From Burkholderia sp. FERM BP-3421 (lineage in GTDB: Bacteria; Pseudomonadota; Gammaproteobacteria; Burkholderiales; Burkholderiaceae): a DNA stretch of 64,000 bases. Shown piece by piece: positions 1-7,614 of this stretch. The stretch spans positions 1,674,001 to 1,738,000 of the forward strand of contig NZ_CP117781.1 of NCBI RefSeq assembly GCF_028657905.1, read 5' to 3'. The notes beneath the pieces are model-generated. The model made no database searches and was not told where the DNA came from. It was given only the letters and a program-made list of their open reading frames with translations. Each line of letters begins with the position of its first letter. The first letter of the stretch is position 1. Made by a program: the position numbers and the translations under genes.

Positions 1-188
1 CCGACGCTTACCGCGACTCGATTCAATCTGGCCGTCCGCGCCGTCTACGAACGCTTGTTGACCGCTGGCAAACTCAGGAAAGTGGCTGTGATCGCATGCA
101 TGCGCAAGCTCATCACTCACCTCAATGCCATCGCCCGTGCTCACCTGAATGCCCAAAATCAACTCCTGACTGGTTGGCATTCCACACG
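1..188 (+). mobile_element. IS110-type transposase, 3' fragment
   Basis: The first frame from base 1 translates to residues typical of the C-terminal end of IS110/IS1111 transposases, including the segment KVAVIACMRKLITHLNAIAR (about positions 79-138), which matches the family pattern of a basic helix just before the stop. The rest of the element lies outside the window or is lost. The reading frame continues past the family end into unrelated sequence, which fits a junction near 185-195. The element probably inserted into, or deleted up to, a fecR gene whose tail follows. The right boundary is approximate. Confidence 0.6.
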
Positions 189-189
189 G

Positions 190-305
190 TTGCTCAGGTC
201 ACCTCGAGTACCGTTCCTCGCGCGCTGCTCGCGGCATTGCCGATGGTTGCATCGGTGGGTATCCGATTTGAAGCGGACGGCGCGGCGGCGATCGCGCTGC
301 GTTAG
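190..305 (+). pseudogene. fecR 3' remnant (anti-sigma regulator tail)
   Basis: In the third frame the sequence ends with LPMVASVGIRFEADGAAAIALR followed by a stop at 303-305 (only part is quoted here: VGIRFEADGAAAIALR). The two complete FecR proteins of this window end in VSVSFDADGTARIASR and VKVSFDANGTARIASR, preceded by the same L-x-x-LP pattern. Only about 38 residues remain, joined on the left to the transposase fragment. This fecR most likely once regulated the STN-type receptor that starts 188 bases downstream, so the receptor has lost its local anti-sigma partner. The identification rests on a short C-terminal match, but the order fecR then receptor is the usual one. Confidence 0.6.
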
Positions 306-492
306 CAGGATCCGGTGCTCGAGCAGAAACGGCCACACGAGTGACTAATAGCTTCGCTCAATCACTGGTCGAAGTCGATCAATAAACATTTCTGCCTTCG
401 ACCCTATCGATTGCCCTCGTCGTTCGCCTTTATCAGCAGTGTGCACGGCCTACAGCGGGCCGCGGCCCCAACATATCTGATCGAGAAACAAC

Positions 493-2781
493 ATGCGAAA
501 TACGAGGTGGGACAAAAAAATCGCTTTTTCCATCACTGCGGGTTGGCTGCTGGGGGGTTGCGGTCTGGCGATCGCCCAGACAGTTGTCGTCAATGTGCCG
601 GCGCAGTCCTTATCAACGGCGCTCGTGGCCCTGTCGCACCAGGGGAAAGTGAATATTTTGGCCCCGGATGCACTTGTGGCGAACCAGAAGGCATCGGCGA
701 TTTCGGGAGAGCTAACCATTCGCGAAGCACTGGATCGCATGCTCAATGGGACAGGGCTGAAAGCTGAACAGGAACTGAACGGTACCTGGGTAATTGTCGC
801 GACACTCCCGCGAAAGCCGGTAGCACCTACCACTGGCGGCGCGCCGGCCGTGCTGCCGACCATTGTGGTCCGCGACCGTGCTTTGTCACGCGATACAGGC
901 TTCGTCGCACATTCGACCAGTACCGCCACGCGCACAGATACGCCAATTGGCCAGATCCCGCAATCGATCCAGGTGATCAATCAGGATGCGCTCAAGAGTG
1001 CGTCGGTTCGGTCAGTGACCGACGCGCTGGCGTATATAGGGGGGGTGCAGGTAGCGGACCAGGGGGGGGGCATTCCGAACGTCCTCATTCGCGGATATCA
1101 GGTGTCGACAATGAGTAACGGTGTGGGCGACATTTCCGCGAAGAACTCAGCAACGTTGGCTACTCCGATGGCGGGCTTGGAGCGCATCGAGGTTCTCAAG
1201 GGCGCGGACTCCATCCTAGCGGGCGCAATGTTTCCCGGCGGAATCGTAAACATAGTGAGTAAACAACCGACGGCGATACCCACCCATGAACTCACTATTC
1301 AGGCTGGATCGTATGGTGACTGGCTCGGTGCAGTCGATCTGGGTGGGCCACTGACGCAGGACAGGCGCTTGACCTACCGATTCGTGCTATCGACGGAACG
1401 GGTGGGACAGACTTTCGGCGGTTACGACGGCGGTAAAACTCTGTACGTGGCCCCATCGTTGGGTTGGACAGCAGGTGGAACGGAGATCGTAATCGGCTAC
1501 CAGCATCTGAGTCGGGATCTCCCCGCTGTCCCAGAGACGTTGGTTGAATCATCCGGCCCGATCGCGCTGAATGGCGTGCGACCGACGCCACTAGGTAACA
1601 CGTTGGTACAGTCCGACAAGCTATACGCGAACTTTAAACAGCAACTCGGCAAGTATTTACAGTTCGAGAGCAAGACGCTATATGAGGCGTCCAGCATGAA
1701 AACCGACCATTTGTATTCCCTGTATTCAGGCGACACACTTGACGCAACTTCCTTTACTGGAAATTCCGGTCTTCAACGTAGCTGGGGTTTCAGCACTGAC
1801 AATTATATCCGAGCCAGATTTTCGATTGGATCAGTCAAGCAAGAATTATTGGCGGGATTTAATTATTCTTTGTCGTGGGCCGATCGAAATATGTCCGATA
1901 TGAATATGCAGGCTCCATTTCCAGCCCCATCGTTGCCAGCGATTACAAATCCTAGATATTTTTACGAAGGTGTAAAAAATTATTTCAAGAATTTTTATCT
2001 CCAGGATCAACTTACTTGGGGAAATTTCCATGTGTTAGCTGGTATTGCACATGGCACAACCTGGCAGCAAGGGGATAACTCTGAAGCAGCCTGGTCGCCG
2101 AACATTGGCGTATTGTATCAGTTAACTGATAGTGTCGCAGTGTATGCAAATGCACTCCGCAGTTTTGTTCCTCAAGGTGGCGCGCTTCTTATGGGGGGCG
2201 GGACGGCACCGCCCAACAAAGGCCGATCTGTCGAGGCGGGGTTTAAATTCAATTTTCTCGATGATCGACTGAGTGGGACAGCGGCCGTATTCCGTACGGA
2301 AAATACGGATGTATTGCAATATGTACCCGGGGAACTCTTTCCCCGCTTGATAGGCGACATGATTGCACGAGGCGTGGAACTCAATGCAACCGGCCGTCTA
2401 TTGCCGGGTTTGAATATCATCGCCAGCTATACATATAACAACCAATTAAAGGTGCCTATGGGTGCCAGCAACATCCCGCGTCATAGTGGCAGTCTCTGGA
2501 TGACGTATGACCTGCAGGGAGAGCGTTGGCAGGGATGGGGCGTGGGGGGGGGCATACAGGCAAGGAGCGGCTATCAATTCACCAATGCCGGTGTGGTCTA
2601 CAGACTGCCTGGCCAGATGCAAACCGATCTGAGTATTTACTACCGAACCAAACGCTGGTCCACGACGCTGGCGATCAAGAACCTCTTCGATAGGCAGTTG
2701 TACCAGAACTCGGCCTATGGAGGGGTCGTGGGTCTGGAGCCAGGTCGTCTGGTTTATCTGACGGGCCGATATAACTTCTAG
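493..2781 (+). CDS. TonB-dependent siderophore-type receptor with N-terminal STN signalling domain
   Basis: A 762-residue outer-membrane receptor of the FpvA/PupB/FecA class. Residues 1-29 form a signal peptide ending in AIAQ. Residues about 35-90 are a secretin/TonB short N-terminal (STN) domain (VPAQSLSTALVALSHQGKVN, then LTIREALDRMLNGTGL). This domain signals to a FecR-type anti-sigma protein. A plug domain follows at about 140-260 (TPIGQIPQSIQVINQDALK), then a beta-barrel that ends in GRYNF with the terminal aromatic residue needed for outer-membrane insertion. The ligand cannot be read from sequence; siderophores and siderophore-mimicking peptides are the family's substrates. Its base composition is clearly lower in GC than tldD downstream, which suggests transfer. 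A fecR remnant lies just upstream, and thioredoxin, TldD, ABC transporter and PmbA genes follow on the same strand. Confidence 0.93.
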   Translation: MRNTRWDKKIAFSITAGWLLGGCGLAIAQTVVVNVPAQSLSTALVALSHQGKVNILAPDALVANQKASAISGELTIREALDRMLNGTGLKAEQELNGTWVIVATLPRKPVAPTTGGAPAVLPTIVVRDRALSRDTGFVAHSTSTATRTDTPIGQIPQSIQVINQDALKSASVRSVTDALAYIGGVQVADQGGGIPNVLIRGYQVSTMSNGVGDISAKNSATLATPMAGLERIEVLKGADSILAGAMFPGGIVNIVSKQPTAIPTHELTIQAGSYGDWLGAVDLGGPLTQDRRLTYRFVLSTERVGQTFGGYDGGKTLYVAPSLGWTAGGTEIVIGYQHLSRDLPAVPETLVESSGPIALNGVRPTPLGNTLVQSDKLYANFKQQLGKYLQFESKTLYEASSMKTDHLYSLYSGDTLDATSFTGNSGLQRSWGFSTDNYIRARFSIGSVKQELLAGFNYSLSWADRNMSDMNMQAPFPAPSLPAITNPRYFYEGVKNYFKNFYLQDQLTWGNFHVLAGIAHGTTWQQGDNSEAAWSPNIGVLYQLTDSVAVYANALRSFVPQGGALLMGGGTAPPNKGRSVEAGFKFNFLDDRLSGTAAVFRTENTDVLQYVPGELFPRLIGDMIARGVELNATGRLLPGLNIIASYTYNNQLKVPMGASNIPRHSGSLWMTYDLQGERWQGWGVGGGIQARSGYQFTNAGVVYRLPGQMQTDLSIYYRTKRWSTTLAIKNLFDRQLYQNSAYGGVVGLEPGRLVYLTGRYNF

Positions 2782-2792
2782 GATCTCGGACC

Positions 2793-2975
2793 ATGTCATC
2801 AGCGTTTCCCTCTGATCTGCCGATGCCGGTGGGTCGGCCGGCTCGCAACGGTTGCGGACTCCAGCGTTTGATCGGGGCCAGGCAACTACGGCCGGAGGTA
2901 AAGCTGTCTGTAGACCGGTCCGTGCGCTATGAGGCAATGGTCGACCTATTATCCGCGGCCCTCCGCACGGACTAG
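2793..2975 (+). CDS. Possible 60-residue ORF between receptor and thioredoxin genes
   Basis: This open frame starts 11 bases after the receptor stop. An AGGA overlaps that stop about nine bases before the ATG, which is an acceptable ribosome binding site. The product is basic in its middle part and ends in LLSAALRTD, with one cysteine (NGCGL). I recognise no family. Because the flanking genes encode an outer-membrane receptor, an ABC transporter and the TldD/PmbA protease pair, a small peptide gene here would be meaningful. The frame may equally be chance, as it has no leader/core pattern that I can identify. Confidence 0.25.
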   Translation: MSSAFPSDLPMPVGRPARNGCGLQRLIGARQLRPEVKLSVDRSVRYEAMVDLLSAALRTD

Positions 2976-3021
2976 ACGAAGATTAATTTTGTGACGCAAT
3001 CTCAACCAAAGTGAGAACACT

Positions 3022-4290
3022 ATGATGATCGTCGAGACGACGCAGGTGGCGTTCGACCAAGATGTGCAGGGCGATATCCCGGTACTCGTGGACTTCTGGG
3101 CGCCGTGGTGCGGGCCATGCAAAGTGCTGGATCCGCATCTGGAGCGTCTTGCGGCCGGTTTTGCAGGGCGCCTGAAGGTGTTGAAGTTGAATATCGAGGA
3201 GTCGCCGGACGTATGGAAGAAATTAGGTATGCGTGGGATTCCGACGCTGGTGCTTTACTCCGGTGGCAAAGAACACAGTCGGCTGACCGGTTCAATGTCG
3301 GCAATGCGACTGCAGATGATGATCCAAAAATGGTTTCAGGAACTGGGGCTTGCCATACCTGATTTCAATAGCGAGGCCGTTCAGCGTGACGACGAATCAA
3401 CTCCAATGATCGCCCGACGGAAGTGGATCAGTTTTGGTAACGAGGCTGCCGCCAAGGAAGCGGCGCTAACACGCCTTCGTGATCATGCTGAAGATAAGGA
3501 ATACAGACCATCGGTCCATCTCGCCGGAAATCAAACCTTCGAGGTAGCCGTCGGCGCTCCTGCCGAGCTCGGAGAGTTTCTTGACTCGCTGTACATAACT
3601 CAGTCCGAATCCGACGAACAAGCGGACCATGTCGTGCGTGCACAAGCCGTTGAGCTCGCTGAGGCCATCCCGGTTGGGGCGGACCTCGGCACGGTCGTGG
3701 CCGACTCACTGTTCGATTTGCTTTATACGTCGCCGTGGGAGATCACGCAGTATTTCACCGGTCATGCGTCCGATCTCATCAGGCGGATCAAGATGCTGCA
3801 TCAGCGTGAACATAAGGGTGAACGTATCACGGCAACCGAGTGGGAGAATGTGCAGCGTGAGGCGATCTTGTTTTCCGAGTCCGATAAAAAATCGAGTGGC
3901 AGTATGGACTTCGAAGAATTGGCAAGCTCATTGATCGACGAATCGTGCGCGGCAAATGGCGTGGTGTTCAGGTGTGCGATATCTGATCGCCGTCGGCGTT
4001 CGGACTGGAGCAAAGCAGAGGAAACCCAGATCGAAACAATTCGCCGGGAGATTGAGGACCGGATTGGCGAAGAACTTGGCGATATGCGAATGGAAGAATC
4101 CACGCGCGAGGTGTTGGCGAGGAAATATTTCGAACGTTCACAGACCTATGAGAGCGAGCGCCGCGCAGAGCAACCGGACCTGTGGATGCGATATGACGCG
4201 TGGATGAAAATTGAACAGTCAATCCGGTCTGCTATCAGCGTCCATACCGCAGCCATTCTGCGTGGCCGCCTACTTCTGGCAGCACGATAA
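3022..4290 (+). CDS. Thioredoxin-domain protein with an unknown C-terminal domain
   Basis: A 422-residue cytoplasmic protein with no signal peptide. Residues about 1-108 are a complete thioredoxin fold with the redox motif WAPWCGPCK (Cys30 and Cys33) and the cis-proline loop GIPTLVLY. The remaining roughly 300 residues are hydrophilic, rich in Glu, Arg and Ser, probably mostly helical, and match nothing I recognise. The middle portion includes the segment SLFDLLYTSPWEITQYF, and the last 100 residues contain a long charged helix. The start is the first of two adjacent ATG codons, preceded by AGTGAGA. The gene lies 24 bases upstream of tldD. A dithiol oxidoreductase beside a peptide receptor, transporter and TldD/PmbA suggests reduction of a disulfide-bearing or metal-bound imported peptide, but that is inference. 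Confidence 0.85.
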   Translation: MMIVETTQVAFDQDVQGDIPVLVDFWAPWCGPCKVLDPHLERLAAGFAGRLKVLKLNIEESPDVWKKLGMRGIPTLVLYSGGKEHSRLTGSMSAMRLQMMIQKWFQELGLAIPDFNSEAVQRDDESTPMIARRKWISFGNEAAAKEAALTRLRDHAEDKEYRPSVHLAGNQTFEVAVGAPAELGEFLDSLYITQSESDEQADHVVRAQAVELAEAIPVGADLGTVVADSLFDLLYTSPWEITQYFTGHASDLIRRIKMLHQREHKGERITATEWENVQREAILFSESDKKSSGSMDFEELASSLIDESCAANGVVFRCAISDRRRRSDWSKAEETQIETIRREIEDRIGEELGDMRMEESTREVLARKYFERSQTYESERRAEQPDLWMRYDAWMKIEQSIRSAISVHTAAILRGRLLLAAR

Positions 4291-4314
4291 GCCAATCGTC
4301 GATCACTACCTTCT

Positions 4315-5781
4315 ATGAACATCATCGAACCCAGTATCCGCAACCTCGCGACCGCGAAGGATCTGCTCCTCACGCCCTACGGCCTCGACGAGGCGGTGCT
4401 GACGCGCACGCTCGCCGATATCTTCACGCACCGGGTCGACTACGCCGACCTGTATTTCCAGGCCACCCGCAGCGAAGCCTGGAGCCTCGAGGAAGGCATC
4501 GTCAAGTCGGGCAGCTTCAGCATCGACCAGGGCGTCGGCGTGCGCGCCGTGGCGGGCGAACGCACCGCGTTCGCGTACTCCGATGACCTGTCGCCGGAAG
4601 CGATCGCGCAGGCCGCGGCCGCGACCAAGGCGATCGCCCGCGCGGGCGGCGGCAAGCACAAGGTGCAGGTCGCCTCGACGCTGAAGGGCATCTCGGGCCG
4701 CGACCTGTACCTGCCCGCCGATCCGCTCGCATCGCTCGACGCGACCGCCAAGGTCAAGCTGCTCGAACGCGTCGAGCAGATGGCGCGCGGCCGCGATCCG
4801 CGCATCACGCAGGTGATGGCGGGCCTCGCGGGCGAATACGACGTCGTGCTGGTCGCGCGCAGCGACGGCGCGCTCGCGGCCGACATCCGCCCGCTCGTGC
4901 GCGTGTCCGTCACGGTGATCGCCGAGCAGAACGGCCGCCGCGAGATCGGCTCGGGCGGCGGCGGCGGCCGCTTCGACTACGGCTACTTCACCGACGAAGT
5001 GCTCGCGCGCTATGTCGACGACGCGGTGCACGCGGCGCTCGTCAACCTCGACGCGCGCCCCGCGCCGGCGGGCGCGATGACCGTCGTGCTCGGCTCGGGC
5101 TGGCCGGGCGTGCTGCTGCACGAGGCGATCGGCCACGGGCTCGAGGGCGACTTCAACCGCAAGGGTTCGTCGGCGTTCGCCGGGCGGATCGGCGAGCGGG
5201 TCGCGGCCAAGGGCGTGACGGTGGTCGACGACGGCACGCTGCCGAACCGCCGCGGCTCGCTCAACATCGACGACGAAGGCAACCCGACCCAGTGCACGAC
5301 GCTGATCGAGGACGGCGTGTTGAAGGGCTACATCCAGGACACGCTGAACGCGCGCCTGATGAAAATGCCCGTCACCGGCAACGCGCGCCGCGAATCGTAC
5401 GCGGCGCTGCCGATGCCGCGCATGACCAACACCTACATGCTGAACGGCGACAAGGATCCGCGCGAGATCATCGAATCGGTCAAGCACGGGCTGTACGCGG
5501 TGAACTTCGGCGGCGGCCAGGTCGACATCACGAACGGCAAGTTCGTGTTCTCGGCGTCCGAGGCCTACATGATCGAGGACGGCAAGATCACCTACCCCGT
5601 CAAGGGCGCGACGCTGATCGGCAGCGGCCCGGAATCGCTCAAGTACGTGAGCATGATCGGCAACGACATGCGCCTCGACAGCGGCGTCGGAGTCTGCGGC
5701 AAGGAAGGCCAGAGCGTGCCGGTGGGCGTCGGCCAGCCGACTCTGCGGATCGACAGGATGACGGTCGGCGGAACCATCTGA
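4315..5781 (+). CDS. tldD: Metalloprotease TldD
   Basis: A 488-residue TldD subunit. TldD and PmbA (TldE) form a heterodimeric zinc protease that degrades unfolded peptides through a narrow channel, trims modified peptides such as microcin B17 and acts in CcdA turnover. The HExxxH zinc motif is present as HEAIGHG at about residues 269-275. The late cysteine that supplies the third zinc ligand is seen in GVCGKEGQSVPVG near the C terminus. The sequence is full length and reads like the ordinary Burkholderia chromosomal TldD, with very high GC. It contrasts with the lower-GC genes on both sides. Normal chromosomal tldD loci in this genus have other neighbours, so this is probably a second copy; that needs the rest of the genome to confirm. 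It is followed after 22 bases by the ABC transporter gene. Confidence 0.95.
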   Translation: MNIIEPSIRNLATAKDLLLTPYGLDEAVLTRTLADIFTHRVDYADLYFQATRSEAWSLEEGIVKSGSFSIDQGVGVRAVAGERTAFAYSDDLSPEAIAQAAAATKAIARAGGGKHKVQVASTLKGISGRDLYLPADPLASLDATAKVKLLERVEQMARGRDPRITQVMAGLAGEYDVVLVARSDGALAADIRPLVRVSVTVIAEQNGRREIGSGGGGGRFDYGYFTDEVLARYVDDAVHAALVNLDARPAPAGAMTVVLGSGWPGVLLHEAIGHGLEGDFNRKGSSAFAGRIGERVAAKGVTVVDDGTLPNRRGSLNIDDEGNPTQCTTLIEDGVLKGYIQDTLNARLMKMPVTGNARRESYAALPMPRMTNTYMLNGDKDPREIIESVKHGLYAVNFGGGQVDITNGKFVFSASEAYMIEDGKITYPVKGATLIGSGPESLKYVSMIGNDMRLDSGVGVCGKEGQSVPVGVGQPTLRIDRMTVGGTI

Positions 5782-5803
5782 AGAGAATGCGAAAAGGTTA
5801 CTC

Positions 5804-7570
5804 ATGTTTCCGCAAGAGTCAATTCGGAATCCGAAGGATTACAGTATTAACGGTCGATTTTTCAGACGCATGCTTGAGCTGGCACGACCATACTGGACGC
5901 GACCGCGCGCTTGGCGTTCGTGGCTCGTGTTCGGGATTGTCGTGGGGTTTGGGCTGATCGATGCTGCATTAGGTGCGAAGCTGTCGTTCCTCACGAAACA
6001 AATGACCGATGCGCTCGTATCCCGTCACGAAGTGGATTACTGGCACCTGTTCACACTGATCACGCTGATCGGGCTTGTAATCAATGGTGGGGTGTTGAGC
6101 CAGGTTTTCATATTCGCCTACAGTTGGCTGACTCTGCACTGGCGTGCCTGGATGACACGCGACATGATGCAGCATTACCTTGGCGGTCGGACCTATTTCA
6201 GAATCGAGCATGATGGCGATGTCGACAACGTTGACCAGCGTATCCAGCAAGAGACCATGCCATTTTGTGAGATGGTCGCTATGCTGCCCAAAGTATTGCT
6301 GGCATCCATATCGAGCCTGGGTGTACAGGGCTGGATCTTGCAATCGATCGCGCCGTCGCTATTTTACGGCGTTCTCGTTTATGGCCTCGGAACTACGGTG
6401 GCCACGTGGTGGCTTTACCGACCTCTTATCCGCTTGAGCTTCGATTCGACCGTGGCGGAGGCGGATCTGCGTTTTGGGATCCTGCACGTACGTAACCATG
6501 CCGAAACAGTCGCACTATATCGGGGTGAACTGGCGGAGGCGGCCAGTGTTGACAATCGCCTGACGCGCGCGGTGCGAATTGCGCTGGCGATCTTGCGGTA
6601 TACCCTCGTGATGAACGTGACCGGGACTGGCTTAGGGCTGATATGGACGCTGATGCCGGTGCTGGTACTGACACCGTTGTACTTCACCGGAAAGATCAGT
6701 TTCGGTGCGATCGCACAGGGAACGGCATCGGCGGGTTTGCTGCTGGGCGGGATTAGTCAACTGACTAATTTCATCCCAATCTTTGCGTCGGCTGCGCCGC
6801 ATGTCGTACGGCTCGCGCAGATTTACGAGAAGGCGAAGGCAGTGGAGGACGACGACGCGAATAGAGCGCGTACGGTAGCGCTCCGGCGCGGGCCGGCGGT
6901 CCGGATCGATCACCTCATGCTCCAAACCCCGGGCCGGGAACGCACGCTCTTAAATGACGTGTGCCTCGATCTTCCACCGGGCGAACATCTGCTGATCATG
7001 GGGCAGACGGGAGTCGGAAAGAGTTCGCTGCTGCGTGTGATGGCAGGGCTGTGGCGGGAGGGTCACGGAACAATCACGATGCCAGGACCGGACGAGACGC
7101 TGTTTTTGCCACAGCGGCCGTATATGCTGCTCGGCAGCTTGCGAGAGCAGATCCTCTATCCCGCGGTGGAGAGCGCTCTTAGCGACGCGGCGCTTCAGGC
7201 GCTGCTCGAAGAGGTCAACTTGCCGGATCTTGCGGAACGCCACGGCGGATTCGAAACGGTGATCGACTGGTCGCGCGTATTGTCGCTTGGAGAGCAGCAG
7301 CGGATCGGATTTGCGCGTGCGCTTGCAGCGCGCGCACGATACGTGTTTTTGGACGAGGCGACGAGTGCAGTAGATGTCGCTACCGAAGCGCGGCTGTATC
7401 GGGCGCTGGCCGCGAACGGCGTGACGTTCATCAGCGTCGGGCATCGGGCATCGCTTCTTGACTATCACACGCGCGTACTTGAACTGAGATGTGACGGCGA
7501 ATCGCGCGTGATTAGTGTCGAGCGGGCACGTGACGAAACCGATCGTCTGAACGATGAACGCGCATTGTGA
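5804..7570 (+). CDS. YddA/SbmA-fold ABC transporter, fused membrane and ATPase domains
   Basis: A 588-residue half transporter. The N-terminal 330 residues form a transmembrane domain of the ABC_membrane_2 type (SbmA/BacA, YddA and peroxisomal ABCD relatives). It includes the pattern YSWLTLHWRAWMTRDMMQHY, close to the conserved WRxWLT region of that family. The C-terminal ATPase has Walker A GQTGVGKSS, a degenerate signature LSLGEQQR and Walker B YVFLDEATSA. SbmA/BacA proteins import antimicrobial peptides. YddA of Burkholderia is known to me as the inner-membrane route for the lasso peptide ubonodin, together with a PupB-type TonB receptor. The gene sits between tldD and pmbA and overlaps or nearly touches pmbA. 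Its GC content is lower than that of both. Import of a peptide that TldD/PmbA then cuts is the simplest reading; export cannot be excluded. Confidence 0.9.
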   Translation: MFPQESIRNPKDYSINGRFFRRMLELARPYWTRPRAWRSWLVFGIVVGFGLIDAALGAKLSFLTKQMTDALVSRHEVDYWHLFTLITLIGLVINGGVLSQVFIFAYSWLTLHWRAWMTRDMMQHYLGGRTYFRIEHDGDVDNVDQRIQQETMPFCEMVAMLPKVLLASISSLGVQGWILQSIAPSLFYGVLVYGLGTTVATWWLYRPLIRLSFDSTVAEADLRFGILHVRNHAETVALYRGELAEAASVDNRLTRAVRIALAILRYTLVMNVTGTGLGLIWTLMPVLVLTPLYFTGKISFGAIAQGTASAGLLLGGISQLTNFIPIFASAAPHVVRLAQIYEKAKAVEDDDANRARTVALRRGPAVRIDHLMLQTPGRERTLLNDVCLDLPPGEHLLIMGQTGVGKSSLLRVMAGLWREGHGTITMPGPDETLFLPQRPYMLLGSLREQILYPAVESALSDAALQALLEEVNLPDLAERHGGFETVIDWSRVLSLGEQQRIGFARALAARARYVFLDEATSAVDVATEARLYRALAANGVTFISVGHRASLLDYHTRVLELRCDGESRVISVERARDETDRLNDERAL

Positions 7571-7614
7571 ACGGCCGCGAAAATCCGAACTATTCCTATT
7601 GGCATTCCAAACAA

